From positions 1,860,001 to 1,924,000 of the forward strand of contig NZ_JAASQV010000001.1 of assembly GCF_011761945.1 (NCBI RefSeq): a stretch of 64,000 bases of DNA. Reading direction: 5' to 3'. This DNA is from Sphingomonas leidyi. GTDB lineage: Bacteria; Pseudomonadota; Alphaproteobacteria; Sphingomonadales; Sphingomonadaceae. Shown here one piece after another: positions 51,996 to 60,727 of this stretch (position 1 is the stretch's first letter; every line of letters begins with the position of its first letter). The position numbers and the translations under genes are program-made. The notes under the pieces were generated by a model. The model saw nothing but the letters and a program-made list of their open reading frames with translations, had not been told where the DNA came from and did not search any database.

Positions 51996-53201
51996 CTAGT
52001 CCTGCGTCCGGATGCAGAGCGACACCGCGCCGCCGGCCAGCGTGCCGAGCGCGAGGATCAGCAGCCACAGCGTATAGCCGGTCTTCTCCGGCGCCAGCGC
52101 CAGCGCCAGCAGCGGCGCGACCATCGCCGGCAGGGTGTTGGTGAGGTTGAGGATGCCCAGGTCGCGGCCGCGATGCCCCGGATTGGGCAGCAGCTGCATC
52201 GCGATCGCCGAATGGATCGCCAGGAACACGCTGAGCCCCGACAGCGCCAGCGCATGCCCCGCCGCCGCCACGCCCCAATTGCCCGCGAACGCCATGACGC
52301 CGAGCCCCGCCGCCATCGCCAGCGCTCCGGCGGCGAGGAAGGGCTTGCGCCGCATCATTCGATCCGAAAGGCGCCCCGCCAGCACCGTCAGCAGCACCGC
52401 GACGATGGTGGAACCGGTCATCGTCGCGACGATCGGATTGGCCTCCACGCTGGTCTTGCTGATGTCCTCCCGGTCCAGCACCGAGAGGAAATAGTAGAAG
52501 CCATAGGTGGACAGGCCATTGCCGGCGACCTGGAACAGGATGCGCGAGGCCCAGGCGAGGATGAAATCGAAACGGCGGAGCTCGCGCTGCGGCCCGGGCG
52601 GCGGCGGCGGCAGGGCGGCGCCTTCGCGGGCGAGGAGCAGGAACGGCGCGGTGAGCCCGACGAACAACAGGCAGAGCAGCGCATAGCGCATGGCATCGCC
52701 GCCCAGCCCGGGCAGCGTGATCAGCACCGCCGACATCGCGCCGATCGGATGCGAGACGCCGGTGAGGCCGGCGACCATGCCCTTCTGCGCATCGGGTATC
52801 TCGTCCGCCATCACCGCGGCGATCGGCGCGAACATCATGTTGATCCCGATCTGGATGCAGGCGACGGCGAACAACAGGCTCACTGGATCGGCCGCGACCA
52901 GCAACAGGCCATAGGAGGCGCTGAGCACCCCCAGCCCCATCGTCACCCAGGGCCGCCGGGTGCCGCGTAACCGCCGCGTGCGGTCGCTCAGCGCGCCGAA
53001 CAGGATATTGGCGAGGCTGGCCACCGCCGCGCCGCCCAGCGCGCCGGCGCTGAGGAGCTGCACCGCATGGCCGCCCCCCGCCTGCGCCGCCTTCAACGGC
53101 AACAGCACCATGACGAACGGCATGAAGCTGACGAACATGCCCGCATAGGCCAGCGCATAGAGCAGGATGAAACCGCGGCCGGGCGAGACGAAGCTGCGCA
53201 T
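51996..53201 (-). CDS. MFS transporter (GPH/SLC45-like sugar permease)
   Basis: 401 residues with about 12 membrane helices. The start at 53201 (MRSFVSPGRGFILLYALAYA) was chosen because the longer frame adds a Pro/Arg-rich stretch over the LacI end. Motifs 'NILFGALSDRTRRLRGTRRP' (loop 2-3, GPH/SLC45 style), 'MADEIPDAQKGMVAGLTGVS' and 'GRLSDRMMRRKPFLAAGALA' place it near sucrose and glycoside permeases. It is the last gene of the receptor-halogenase-LacI cluster, 34 bp after the LacI gene, so it probably imports the product released by the cluster's hydrolase. Confidence 0.88.
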   Translation of the reverse strand: MRSFVSPGRGFILLYALAYAGMFVSFMPFVMVLLPLKAAQAGGGHAVQLLSAGALGGAAVASLANILFGALSDRTRRLRGTRRPWVTMGLGVLSASYGLLLVAADPVSLLFAVACIQIGINMMFAPIAAVMADEIPDAQKGMVAGLTGVSHPIGAMSAVLITLPGLGGDAMRYALLCLLFVGLTAPFLLLAREGAALPPPPPGPQRELRRFDFILAWASRILFQVAGNGLSTYGFYYFLSVLDREDISKTSVEANPIVATMTGSTIVAVLLTVLAGRLSDRMMRRKPFLAAGALAMAAGLGVMAFAGNWGVAAAGHALALSGLSVFLAIHSAIAMQLLPNPGHRGRDLGILNLTNTLPAMVAPLLALALAPEKTGYTLWLLILALGTLAGGAVSLCIRTQD

Positions 53202-53235
53202 GGACGGCGGAGCATCGCCGCCGGCCGGAGCCAAG

Positions 53236-54291
53236 TCAACGCCGCGGCGGCGCGGTAGAGGCACGGACGACGAAATCGAAGGGAAGCAGGAAGCGACCAT
53301 TGCCGGGCGGGTCGCCGCGGGTCTTGCTTTCGATCAGCAGCTCGGCGGCCTTGGCCGTCATCGCCGCGATCGGCTGGCGGATCGCAGTGAGCGCGGGCAC
53401 GCTCATCCGCACTGTCGGCGTATCGTCGAAGCTCACCACCGAGAGATCGCCGGGAACCGACAGGCCGAGCGGCCCGGCGGCATGGAGCACGCCCAGCGCC
53501 ATTTCGTCGCTGCTCGCGAGCACCGCACTGGGCGGCGATGCGAGCGCGGCGAGCGTGTTGAGCGCCGCAATGCCGGCTTCGTAGGTGAAATCGCCGGGCT
53601 GGAGATAGGCGGGATCCACGCTCAGCCCGCGCGCCTCGATCGCATCGGTGAAACCGCGCAGGCGATCCGGGCTCATCGCATATTCGGGATGCCCCTGGAC
53701 ATAGGCGATGCGCGTATGGCCAAGGTCGAGCAGATGCTCGGTCGCGCGGCGCGCTGCCGCCTCGTCGTCCATGTACACTGCAAAACCCTCGCCTTCGCGG
53801 TGCGAGCCCAGCCGCGCGAAGATTAGGCCGCCCTGGTGGAGGAGATCGGTGATCCGGTCGTCCTCGCTGTGCGGCGGCGTCAGGATCACGCCATCGGGGT
53901 GAAGCGCGGAGAGCGCGGCCCGGACCTGTGCCTCGAGCTGGTCGGAATGCGAATCCACCAGCTCGAACAGCATGCGATAGCCATGCTCGGCGCATTTGAG
54001 CATGCCGCCATAGAGCATCTGGTCGACCCAGTCGTTGCCGCGCCGCGACTGCCAGCCCTCGAGTGTCGGCCGCTCGTCGTTGAAGGCGAGGATCAGATAG
54101 GAACGCGAGCCGCCCAGCCGCCGCGCGGCGAGGCTGGGGACATAGCCCAGCTTGTCGATCGCCGCCCGCACCCGATCCTGAACCGGCGCAGTGACATTCG
54201 GGCCCTTGTTGATGACGCGGCTCACCGTCTGCAGCGAGACTCCCGCCTCGGCCGCCACGTCCTTGATCGTGATCGCGCGTTTCTTCTGCAT
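53236..54291 (-). CDS. LacI-family transcriptional repressor
   Basis: 351 residues. Its N-terminal helix-turn-helix is 'AITIKDVAAEAGVSLQTVSR' plus 'VINKGPNVTAPVQDRVRAAI', with the hinge 'LGYVPSLAARRLGG'. The C-terminal effector domain includes 'HTRIAYVQGHPEYAMSPDRL' and 'SVVSFDDTPTVRMSVPALTA'. It binds palindromic operators with a central CG and releases them on binding a sugar. Its ATG shares a base with the stop of the second halogenase gene. Candidate targets with CCGACAACGYTG sites are the two GH3 promoters and the FHS permease promoter. Confidence 0.94.
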   Translation of the reverse strand: MQKKRAITIKDVAAEAGVSLQTVSRVINKGPNVTAPVQDRVRAAIDKLGYVPSLAARRLGGSRSYLILAFNDERPTLEGWQSRRGNDWVDQMLYGGMLKCAEHGYRMLFELVDSHSDQLEAQVRAALSALHPDGVILTPPHSEDDRITDLLHQGGLIFARLGSHREGEGFAVYMDDEAAARRATEHLLDLGHTRIAYVQGHPEYAMSPDRLRGFTDAIEARGLSVDPAYLQPGDFTYEAGIAALNTLAALASPPSAVLASSDEMALGVLHAAGPLGLSVPGDLSVVSFDDTPTVRMSVPALTAIRQPIAAMTAKAAELLIESKTRGDPPGNGRFLLPFDFVVRASTAPPRR

Positions 54292-55832
54292 CAGGCCCCG
54301 GCCATGACGGGACGGGCCAGATCCACCTTCTCGGCACGGCAATGTGCGTCGATGAACTGCTGCTGGGTCGGCAGTTGCCGGACGAAGCCGGCAAGCTGCT
54401 CGCGCGCCTTGTCGAGCCCCGCATAGAGCATCGCCTCGTCGATCCGGTCGACCAGCGGGTGATAGGTGCGCGGGCGAATGCCCATGCCCTCCAGCACGGA
54501 GAACCAGCTGACCGAGCGGAACAGCTCGTCGAGCCCCTCGCGAAGCGTGCCGTTGCTGCGAAACAGCTCCACCCGTTCCTTCAGGCTGTCCGGCCAGTCC
54601 ATGTCGCGGCATTTGCGCCAGAAGGGCGTGTCGTCGCGCGCGGTGGTGCAATAATGGAGCACGATGAAGTCGCGGATCTCGGTATAGTCCGCCACCATGC
54701 GGCGGTTATATTCGTCCGCCAGCGCCGGATCGCAGTGGCGATCGGGCAGGAAGCGGAAGAAGAAGTCCATCCCGCGATAGATCAGGTGGATCGCCGTCGA
54801 TTCCAGCGGCTCGATGAAGCCCGAGGACAGGCCGATCGCCAGCACGTTGCGATACCAGATCCTTTCGCGCACGCCGGTCCTGAACGGCACCACCATCGGC
54901 CCGGCGACCACTTCGCCCTCCACCTTCTCCAGCAGGATCCGCGTCGCCTCCTCGTCGCTCATGAACTCCGAGGAATAGACATGGCCGTTGCCGGTGCGGT
55001 GCTGGAGCGGGATGCGCCAGCGCCAGCCGGCGTCCTGCGCCTCGGCCAGCGTATAGGGGCGCGGCGGACCGACATTCTCCGTCTGCGCGGCGATCGCGCG
55101 GTCGCAGAACAGATAGTTCGACCAGTCGGTATAGCCGCTGCCGAGCGCCTTCTCGATCAGCAGCGCCCGGAAGCCGGAGCAATCGATGAAGAAGTCGGCG
55201 TCGATCGTGCGACCGTCCTTGAGCGTCAGCGTCGAGACGAAGCCGCGAGCGTCGAGCGCGACATCGGTGACGATCCCTTCGGTGCGCTTCACGCCGCGCG
55301 CCTCGGCATGGCCGCGCAGGAACTGGGCGACGCGCTTGGCATCGACGTGCAGCGCATAGGATGCGCCGGCGATCGGCGTGTTCCGCGCCTTGAACGGCAG
55401 CATGAAGCGCCCCGCATGCGCCATCACCGTGGCGGGCGCGAAATCCTGGAGCGGGAAATCATGCCCCGCAAGCGTCGCCTTGCGCCAGCATTGGTAGAAG
55501 TCGCTGAGCTCCACGCGCTGGCCGACATCGCCGAACGGGTGGAAATAGCTCTCGTCCTTGCGAAACCAGTCCTTGAACTCGATGCCGAGCTTGAAGCTCG
55601 CCTGGACCTGGCGGACAAAGTCCTGCTCGTCGATGTCGAGCTTGGCGATCAGCTCCATGAAGGGCGGGATCGTGCTTTCCCCCACGCCGATCGTGCCGAT
55701 ATCGTCGCTTTCGACCAGCTCGATCTCGAACAGCCTGCCCTTCATGTGATGCGCCATCACCGCAGCGGCGATCCAGCCGGCAGTGCCGCCGCCGACGATG
55801 CAGACCTTACGCAGTGCGTCCGGATTGTTCAT
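54291..55832 (-). CDS. Flavin-dependent (tryptophan-type) halogenase 2
   Basis: 513 residues. FADH2-binding 'VCIVGGGTAGWIAAAV' (10-25), catalytic Lys81 in 'QVQASFKLGIEFKDWFRKDE' and the W-x-W-x-I-P motif in 'GWRWRIPLQHRTGNG' (about 270) are present. The Glu that holds the Lys-chloramine is in 'GFIEPLESTAIHLI' (about 342). All residues expected for halogenation are intact. The start overlaps the stop of halogenase 1 (ATGA), and its stop overlaps the LacI start. It needs a separate flavin reductase, which is not in the window. Family members beside TonB receptors have mostly unknown natural substrates. Confidence 0.93.
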   Translation of the reverse strand: MNNPDALRKVCIVGGGTAGWIAAAVMAHHMKGRLFEIELVESDDIGTIGVGESTIPPFMELIAKLDIDEQDFVRQVQASFKLGIEFKDWFRKDESYFHPFGDVGQRVELSDFYQCWRKATLAGHDFPLQDFAPATVMAHAGRFMLPFKARNTPIAGASYALHVDAKRVAQFLRGHAEARGVKRTEGIVTDVALDARGFVSTLTLKDGRTIDADFFIDCSGFRALLIEKALGSGYTDWSNYLFCDRAIAAQTENVGPPRPYTLAEAQDAGWRWRIPLQHRTGNGHVYSSEFMSDEEATRILLEKVEGEVVAGPMVVPFRTGVRERIWYRNVLAIGLSSGFIEPLESTAIHLIYRGMDFFFRFLPDRHCDPALADEYNRRMVADYTEIRDFIVLHYCTTARDDTPFWRKCRDMDWPDSLKERVELFRSNGTLREGLDELFRSVSWFSVLEGMGIRPRTYHPLVDRIDEAMLYAGLDKAREQLAGFVRQLPTQQQFIDAHCRAEKVDLARPVMAGA

Positions 55833-57367
55833 ACGGATGTCCTCATGGGCTCGGCAGCGGCGCCATCGACCGTCGCGAGGAATTCGGAATGGGTGGGCGT
55901 ATCGGCGACGGTACGGGCGATGGCGGCGCGCATCTGCTCCAGCCCCTGCGCGAGTTCGTCCGTGCCGACCGCGGCGACGCCGGGATCGAGCCGCTCGGGC
56001 AGGTGCTCGAACCCGCCATAGATGGCCAGCCAGGATGCGGGCGAGAACATCTCCCAGCGATAGCGCAGGAAGGCGCCCCGCGCGCGCCAAAGCTCCAGCT
56101 TGGCGGCCAGGCTGTCCGGGAGCGTCATCTCGCGACAGGCCTGCCAGAACGGGCCGTCGCGCGTGCTCAGATGGTAATGGAGGAGGATGAAGTCGCGAAC
56201 GCGCTCCATCTCCTCGGCGGACTGGGCGTTGTATTCGGCGATCACCGCCGGATCGAAGCCCTTGTCGGGGAAGAGCTGCTTCAGCCGCTCGATGCCGGTC
56301 TCGATCAGCGCGATGCTGGTCGATTCCAGCGGCTCGAGAAACCCCGAGGCCAGGCCGAGCGAGACGCAGTTCCTCGCCCATGCGACTTCGCGCCGGCCCG
56401 GCGTGAAGCGCAGGCGGCGCGGCTCCATGGTCGGCGCGCCGGGGATGTTGGCGAGCAGTTCGGCCCGCGCCTCGTCGTCGCCCTGGAAATCGCTCGCGAA
56501 GACGAGGCCGTTGCCTTCGCGGCTGCGCAGCGGGATGCGCCATTGCCAGCCGGCAGTGCGCGCGGTGACGGTGGTGCAGCTGGGCGGCTCGCCCACCCGC
56601 TCGCTCTGCACCGCAAAGGCGCCGTCGCACAGCAGCCAGTGCGACCAGTCGCGATAGGGCGTGCCCAGCGCCTCGCCGATCAGCAGGCCGCGAAAGCCCG
56701 AGCAATCGACGAACAGGTCGCCCGCGACGCGCTCGCCGCTGTCGAGCGTCACCGCTTCGATGAAACCGGTCTCGCCGTGGAGCGTCACATCGGTGATCCG
56801 CGCATCGATGCGCGCCACCCCCGCACGCTCGGCATAGGCGCGCATGTGCGCAGCGAAGCGTGCGGCGTCGAAATGGAGCGCCCAGTCGAACACCGAGAGC
56901 TGGCTGGGCGGATTGGGCAGCGGCACGCTGGCATGGCCTTCGCGTGCGAGCATCGCGCCCAGCGAATATTCCTCCAGCGGCGCGGCGCGGCCGGCCTGGC
57001 GCGCCTTCTGCCAATATTGGTGGAAGTCGATGCCGCGCAGGTCCTGCCCGAAGCGGCCAAAGGGGTGGACGAAGCTGGTGCCGGGCTTCCAGTCGACGAA
57101 GCGGATGCCGAGCTTGGCGGTCGCCTCGCAGGCGCGCATCACTTCGGCATCGGTCATGCCGAGCGCGGCGTAGAAGCGGCGAATGGTGGGGATCGTCGCC
57201 TCGCCGACGCCGATCGTCCCGATCTCCGAGCTTTCGATCAGGGTGATCCGGGTGCCCGCCCCCGCCAGATATGCGCCCAGCGCAGCCGCCGCCATCCACC
57301 CGGCGGTGCCCCCGCCGACGATGACGACACGCTCGATCGCGCCGCTGGCCATGCCCCCATGCTTCAT
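55829..57367 (-). CDS. Flavin-dependent (tryptophan-type) halogenase 1
   Basis: 512 residues from the ATG at 57367 (an ATG at 57352 is an alternative). 'VVIVGGGTAGWMAAAAL' (14-30) binds flavin. The catalytic Lys85 is in 'ACEATAKLGIRFVDWKPG', the motif 'GWQWRIPLRSREGNG' gives W-x-W-x-I-P, and 'GFLEPLESTSIALI' supplies the Glu. It is clearly paralogous to the next gene but well diverged, so the two may act on different positions or substrates. It follows the TonB receptor gene after 115 bp that include an intrinsic terminator. Confidence 0.93.
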   Translation of the reverse strand: MKHGGMASGAIERVVIVGGGTAGWMAAAALGAYLAGAGTRITLIESSEIGTIGVGEATIPTIRRFYAALGMTDAEVMRACEATAKLGIRFVDWKPGTSFVHPFGRFGQDLRGIDFHQYWQKARQAGRAAPLEEYSLGAMLAREGHASVPLPNPPSQLSVFDWALHFDAARFAAHMRAYAERAGVARIDARITDVTLHGETGFIEAVTLDSGERVAGDLFVDCSGFRGLLIGEALGTPYRDWSHWLLCDGAFAVQSERVGEPPSCTTVTARTAGWQWRIPLRSREGNGLVFASDFQGDDEARAELLANIPGAPTMEPRRLRFTPGRREVAWARNCVSLGLASGFLEPLESTSIALIETGIERLKQLFPDKGFDPAVIAEYNAQSAEEMERVRDFILLHYHLSTRDGPFWQACREMTLPDSLAAKLELWRARGAFLRYRWEMFSPASWLAIYGGFEHLPERLDPGVAAVGTDELAQGLEQMRAAIARTVADTPTHSEFLATVDGAAAEPMRTSV

Positions 57368-57430
57368 CGTGTCATTCTGATCGTCCCGGCCTCGGGTCCG
57401 CAAGCGAAACCGCGCCGATCCTGCTCCCGG

Positions 57431-57466
57431 GGAAAAATGAGCCGGCGGCCCGGGAAGACCGCCGGC
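57431..57466 (-). terminator. Intrinsic terminator after the TonB-dependent receptor gene
   Basis: On the minus strand an 8-bp stem GCCGGCGG/CCGCCGGC with a 10-nt loop is followed by CATTTTTCC, 17 bp beyond the receptor stop. It probably gives higher receptor than halogenase expression from one promoter, by partial read-through. Confidence 0.8.
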
Positions 57467-57482
57467 CCAGGAGGGTTGGCTC

Positions 57483-60400
57483 TTAGAAACGGTAGCGCAC
57501 GCCCACCGAGTAACGCGGCTCGAAACGGTTCTGCGAATGGAACTGCTTCGAATCCTTGTCGAACTGGAAGTAATAGCGTTCGCGTTCGCCCAGCAGGTTC
57601 GAGACGTTGCCGTAGATCGCGAACTGGCTGTTGATGTTCGCGGTCAGGTTCACGTCGACATAGTTGCTCGTGTCCTGCATCACCGGGATGTTGCGCTGGT
57701 CGGTGATGTCCGGATCCGGGTTCACATCATAGCCCAGGCCCATGTTCGCAAGGCGCGGCGTGCGGTGGTTCCACGCGACGCGGACCTGGAAGATGTCGTC
57801 CTGATACCAACCGACCAGGTTGATCTGGTGCTTGGAATTATCCTGGAAAGGCAGCTTCTTGCCATCGAGACCTCGTGCCGACTGCGAGGAGTCGGAGAAG
57901 GTGTAGTTGGCGTCGATGCCGAAGTTGCGCAGGAACGGCACGTTCGGGAACAGGTCGGTAAAGGCCAGCTTGGCGCCCGCTTCCACGCCCTGCAGGTTGC
58001 CGCCTGCGCCCTGGATCGGCTGCGTCACCGGCACCGTGCGGCGGATCACGCCGTCGGCATCCGGATAGCGGCCGATCATCTGCGTCGCGGTAGTCACGAA
58101 GCTGTCGATGTTGAGCTTGAACAGGCCGATGTTGAGCATCGAGGCGCGGCCCAGATAATATTCCAGGCTGAGATCGTAATTGTTCGAGCGCCACGGGTTC
58201 AGATAGGGGTTGCCGCTCGCATTCGCGCTCGTCACCTGGCGGACGCCGAGCGGCGCCGCCGTGGGGTTCGTCGGGTTCGGCCCCTGCGAATCCGCGGTGT
58301 TGATCTTCAGGCCGCCGCCATAATTGCCGAGATCCAGCGGGATCATCGTCTTGGCGAAGGCCGCGCGGATGCGGATATTGTCGGTGACGTCGTAGGACAG
58401 GGTCACCGTCGGCAGCCAGTCGGTATAGCTGCGACGGGTTACGCTGTCGCCGACGTCGAGGTTGGTGTCGCCATAGGCCCGGGTATCGCCGGTCAGGTTC
58501 TGCTTCACGTCGATGCTGGTCTTGATGACCTTCACGCCGATATCGGCCTTGAACCCTCCGCGCTTCCAGTTGGTGTTGATATAGGCGCTCTCCTCGATCA
58601 GGTCGACGTCATAGGTGTTGCCCGGGACGATGACTTCGTCGGCACCGCCGAACACGCGCGTCATGAACGACTTGATGTCGTCGAAGTCCTTGGGATTGAC
58701 CACCCACATGCCCGGCATGCCGTTGACCACGCCGCCCCAGTTCGTCTGGAAATAGACGTTGTTATAGGCGTTCAGCTTGGTCGGCCGGTTGACGGTATAG
58801 CCCTGGAAGCAGGTCGGCGTATTGGCCGCCGATGCGCCGCAGTTCGAAGGCGAAGTCGCCAGCGGCAGCCCCGCATTGTAGCCCGGGTTCGACACCATCT
58901 CGCCCGCCGAGCATTGCGGGTTGTCCATCACCACGTCGATCGCCTTCCACTGCGCCGAGCAGCCCGCGGCGGTGGCGGCGCCGTTGCCGCCATAGAAGTT
59001 CGAGAACAGGTGGAAGTTCTTGATCTGGGTCGAGCGATCCGAGCGGCGCACGCCCACGTCGACGCGGTTCAGCAGGCCGAACAGGCCGCCGCCCTGGAAC
59101 TCGTAGCTGCCATCGGCGCGGAACACGCCGAGATCCGACGTATTCTCCTGATTGCCCTCGGACGAGAAGGCCGCGACGGCATAGCTGTCGAGATTGGCCA
59201 TATAGTCCTTGAGCGACTTGCCGGCGCCCAGCCCGCCCGAGATCGGCGTGTCGAAGCCGCTCAGCACCGGGTTCTGCCCGCGCAGGTCGAGGTGCAGCAG
59301 CGGATCCTGGCCATAGCCCAGCGGGTTCGGGTCGATGTAGCGGCCGCCGTTCGCGCCGACCACGTTGTTGGTATAGCGCGAGGCCGGATATTGCGCCGCG
59401 ATGTTCGCCGGATAGAAGGGCCCGCGCGTCAGGTCGTTCGGATTGCGGAACAGCGTGAACGCCCGGTTGCCCGCGCGCCAGTTGCTCAGGTCGCCCTGCA
59501 CCTGCCCGTTCATGCTGCGCAGCTTCGCATCCGAACGCAGCGCCCGCGCCGTGAACTTGAACGGACCGCCCGTGTCATAGTCGAGTTCCAGGTTGTAGTT
59601 GGTCGACTTCTCGCGAGCGGTGCGGTTCACCGAGAAGGAATTGAACCACCACACATTGAGGTCATATTGGTCGACGTCGAGCCAGGGCTGCTGGTTCGCA
59701 CCGATCTGGCCCGTGGAGGTCGACTGGGTCGGCGTCGTCCAGGTCAGGCCGTTCCAGCGGTTCGAGATGTTCACGCCCGCCGCCCGGTTATGCTCGACCA
59801 GCTCGGTGTGGAAGACTTCGCCGGTCAGCGTCCAGCCCTCGGCGAACTTCAGCTGCACCGCGCCGTTGATGCCGAAGCGGTTGCGCTCCACTTCGCGGCT
59901 GAACAGCTCATAGCCGTGCGGCGCGATCCAGTTGGGGCCCGTGCCGCCCCAGTCGTTGTTGCCGAACGGGCTGCCGCCGATACCGGCATAGTTGTTGCCG
60001 AGATGCGCCTTGCTCTGCGTGGCGCCGACCATCACGCCGATCGTGTCGTTGCGCCAGCTCAGCAGGCCGCTGATCAGATAGTCGTTCTTCTTGGTATAGT
60101 CGCCACGCGAATATTCGACCTGGTTGGCCAGGGTCAGGCCGTTCTTCAGGTCGAACGGACGGCGGGTGCGCAGGTCGACGGTGCCGGAGATGCCCGACAG
60201 CGCGTTGCGCAGGTCCTGCGACTTGTAGACCACCACCGCATTCATCAGCTGCGCCGGGATGTCGTTCAGGTTCGGCTGCGCGGTGCCGAGATTGCCCGGG
60301 CTCAGATACTGCTCGCCGTTGAGCAGCGTGATCACCTGGGGCAGGCCGCGGATGTTGACGCTCGAACCCTCGCCGGCGTCGCGCTTGATCTGCACGCCCG

Positions 60401-60665
60401 AGATGCGCTGCAGCGCGTCCACCACGGTGACGTCGGGCAGCTTGCCGATGTCCTCCGAGGAGATCGCATCGACGATCGCGGTCTCGTTGCGCTTGATGTT
60501 GATCGCCTTGGCCTGCGACGCGCGGATGCCGGTGACGACGATCTCCTCACCCTGATCGGCCCCCGCATCCTGCGGCGCGACCGCGTCCTGGGCCCATGCC
60601 GGCGCGACCAGGGCGGTCGATGCCAGCAAGCCGGCCATCAAACTGGATAGTCCCTTCATTCCCAT
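57483..60665 (-). CDS. TonB-dependent receptor (TonB-Xanth-Caul carbohydrate-type)
   Basis: 1060 residues, with GGGAGGA before the ATG. Signal peptide 'MGMKGLSSLMAGLLASTALV' to 'APAWAQ'. A TonB-box-like segment 'GEEIVVTGIRASQAKA' precedes the plug domain ('ISSEDIGKLPDVTVVDALQR', 'GVQIKRDAGEGSSVNIRGLP'). The large barrel ends 'RFEPRYSVGVRYRF' with a terminal Phe. Plug sequence and length match the subfamily that takes up plant or algal oligosaccharides in sphingomonads, caulobacters and xanthomonads. It follows the GH3 gene by 62 bp and is powered by a TonB system such as that at 5.5-8.1 kb. Confidence 0.95.
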   Translation of the reverse strand: MGMKGLSSLMAGLLASTALVAPAWAQDAVAPQDAGADQGEEIVVTGIRASQAKAINIKRNETAIVDAISSEDIGKLPDVTVVDALQRISGVQIKRDAGEGSSVNIRGLPQVITLLNGEQYLSPGNLGTAQPNLNDIPAQLMNAVVVYKSQDLRNALSGISGTVDLRTRRPFDLKNGLTLANQVEYSRGDYTKKNDYLISGLLSWRNDTIGVMVGATQSKAHLGNNYAGIGGSPFGNNDWGGTGPNWIAPHGYELFSREVERNRFGINGAVQLKFAEGWTLTGEVFHTELVEHNRAAGVNISNRWNGLTWTTPTQSTSTGQIGANQQPWLDVDQYDLNVWWFNSFSVNRTAREKSTNYNLELDYDTGGPFKFTARALRSDAKLRSMNGQVQGDLSNWRAGNRAFTLFRNPNDLTRGPFYPANIAAQYPASRYTNNVVGANGGRYIDPNPLGYGQDPLLHLDLRGQNPVLSGFDTPISGGLGAGKSLKDYMANLDSYAVAAFSSEGNQENTSDLGVFRADGSYEFQGGGLFGLLNRVDVGVRRSDRSTQIKNFHLFSNFYGGNGAATAAGCSAQWKAIDVVMDNPQCSAGEMVSNPGYNAGLPLATSPSNCGASAANTPTCFQGYTVNRPTKLNAYNNVYFQTNWGGVVNGMPGMWVVNPKDFDDIKSFMTRVFGGADEVIVPGNTYDVDLIEESAYINTNWKRGGFKADIGVKVIKTSIDVKQNLTGDTRAYGDTNLDVGDSVTRRSYTDWLPTVTLSYDVTDNIRIRAAFAKTMIPLDLGNYGGGLKINTADSQGPNPTNPTAAPLGVRQVTSANASGNPYLNPWRSNNYDLSLEYYLGRASMLNIGLFKLNIDSFVTTATQMIGRYPDADGVIRRTVPVTQPIQGAGGNLQGVEAGAKLAFTDLFPNVPFLRNFGIDANYTFSDSSQSARGLDGKKLPFQDNSKHQINLVGWYQDDIFQVRVAWNHRTPRLANMGLGYDVNPDPDITDQRNIPVMQDTSNYVDVNLTANINSQFAIYGNVSNLLGERERYYFQFDKDSKQFHSQNRFEPRYSVGVRYRF

Positions 60666-60727
60666 TGTCCTCCCACTCTGTTCTGCACCCCGACGCATCT
60701 ACGCGCGCCTCACCCGGTGCTGTCGTC

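Noticed and set aside
54291..57299. A 1002-codon frame that seems to fuse both halogenases
   Set aside because: Only its last 513 codons are the halogenase 2 frame; the first part is an out-of-frame reading of halogenase 1, whose real frame ends with an ATGA overlap.
57537..60650. A 1037-codon open frame antisense to the TonB-dependent receptor
   Set aside because: The receptor frame has signal peptide, plug and barrel features; the antisense product is a Val/Asp/Arg/His-rich sequence typical of antisense translation in GC-rich DNA.
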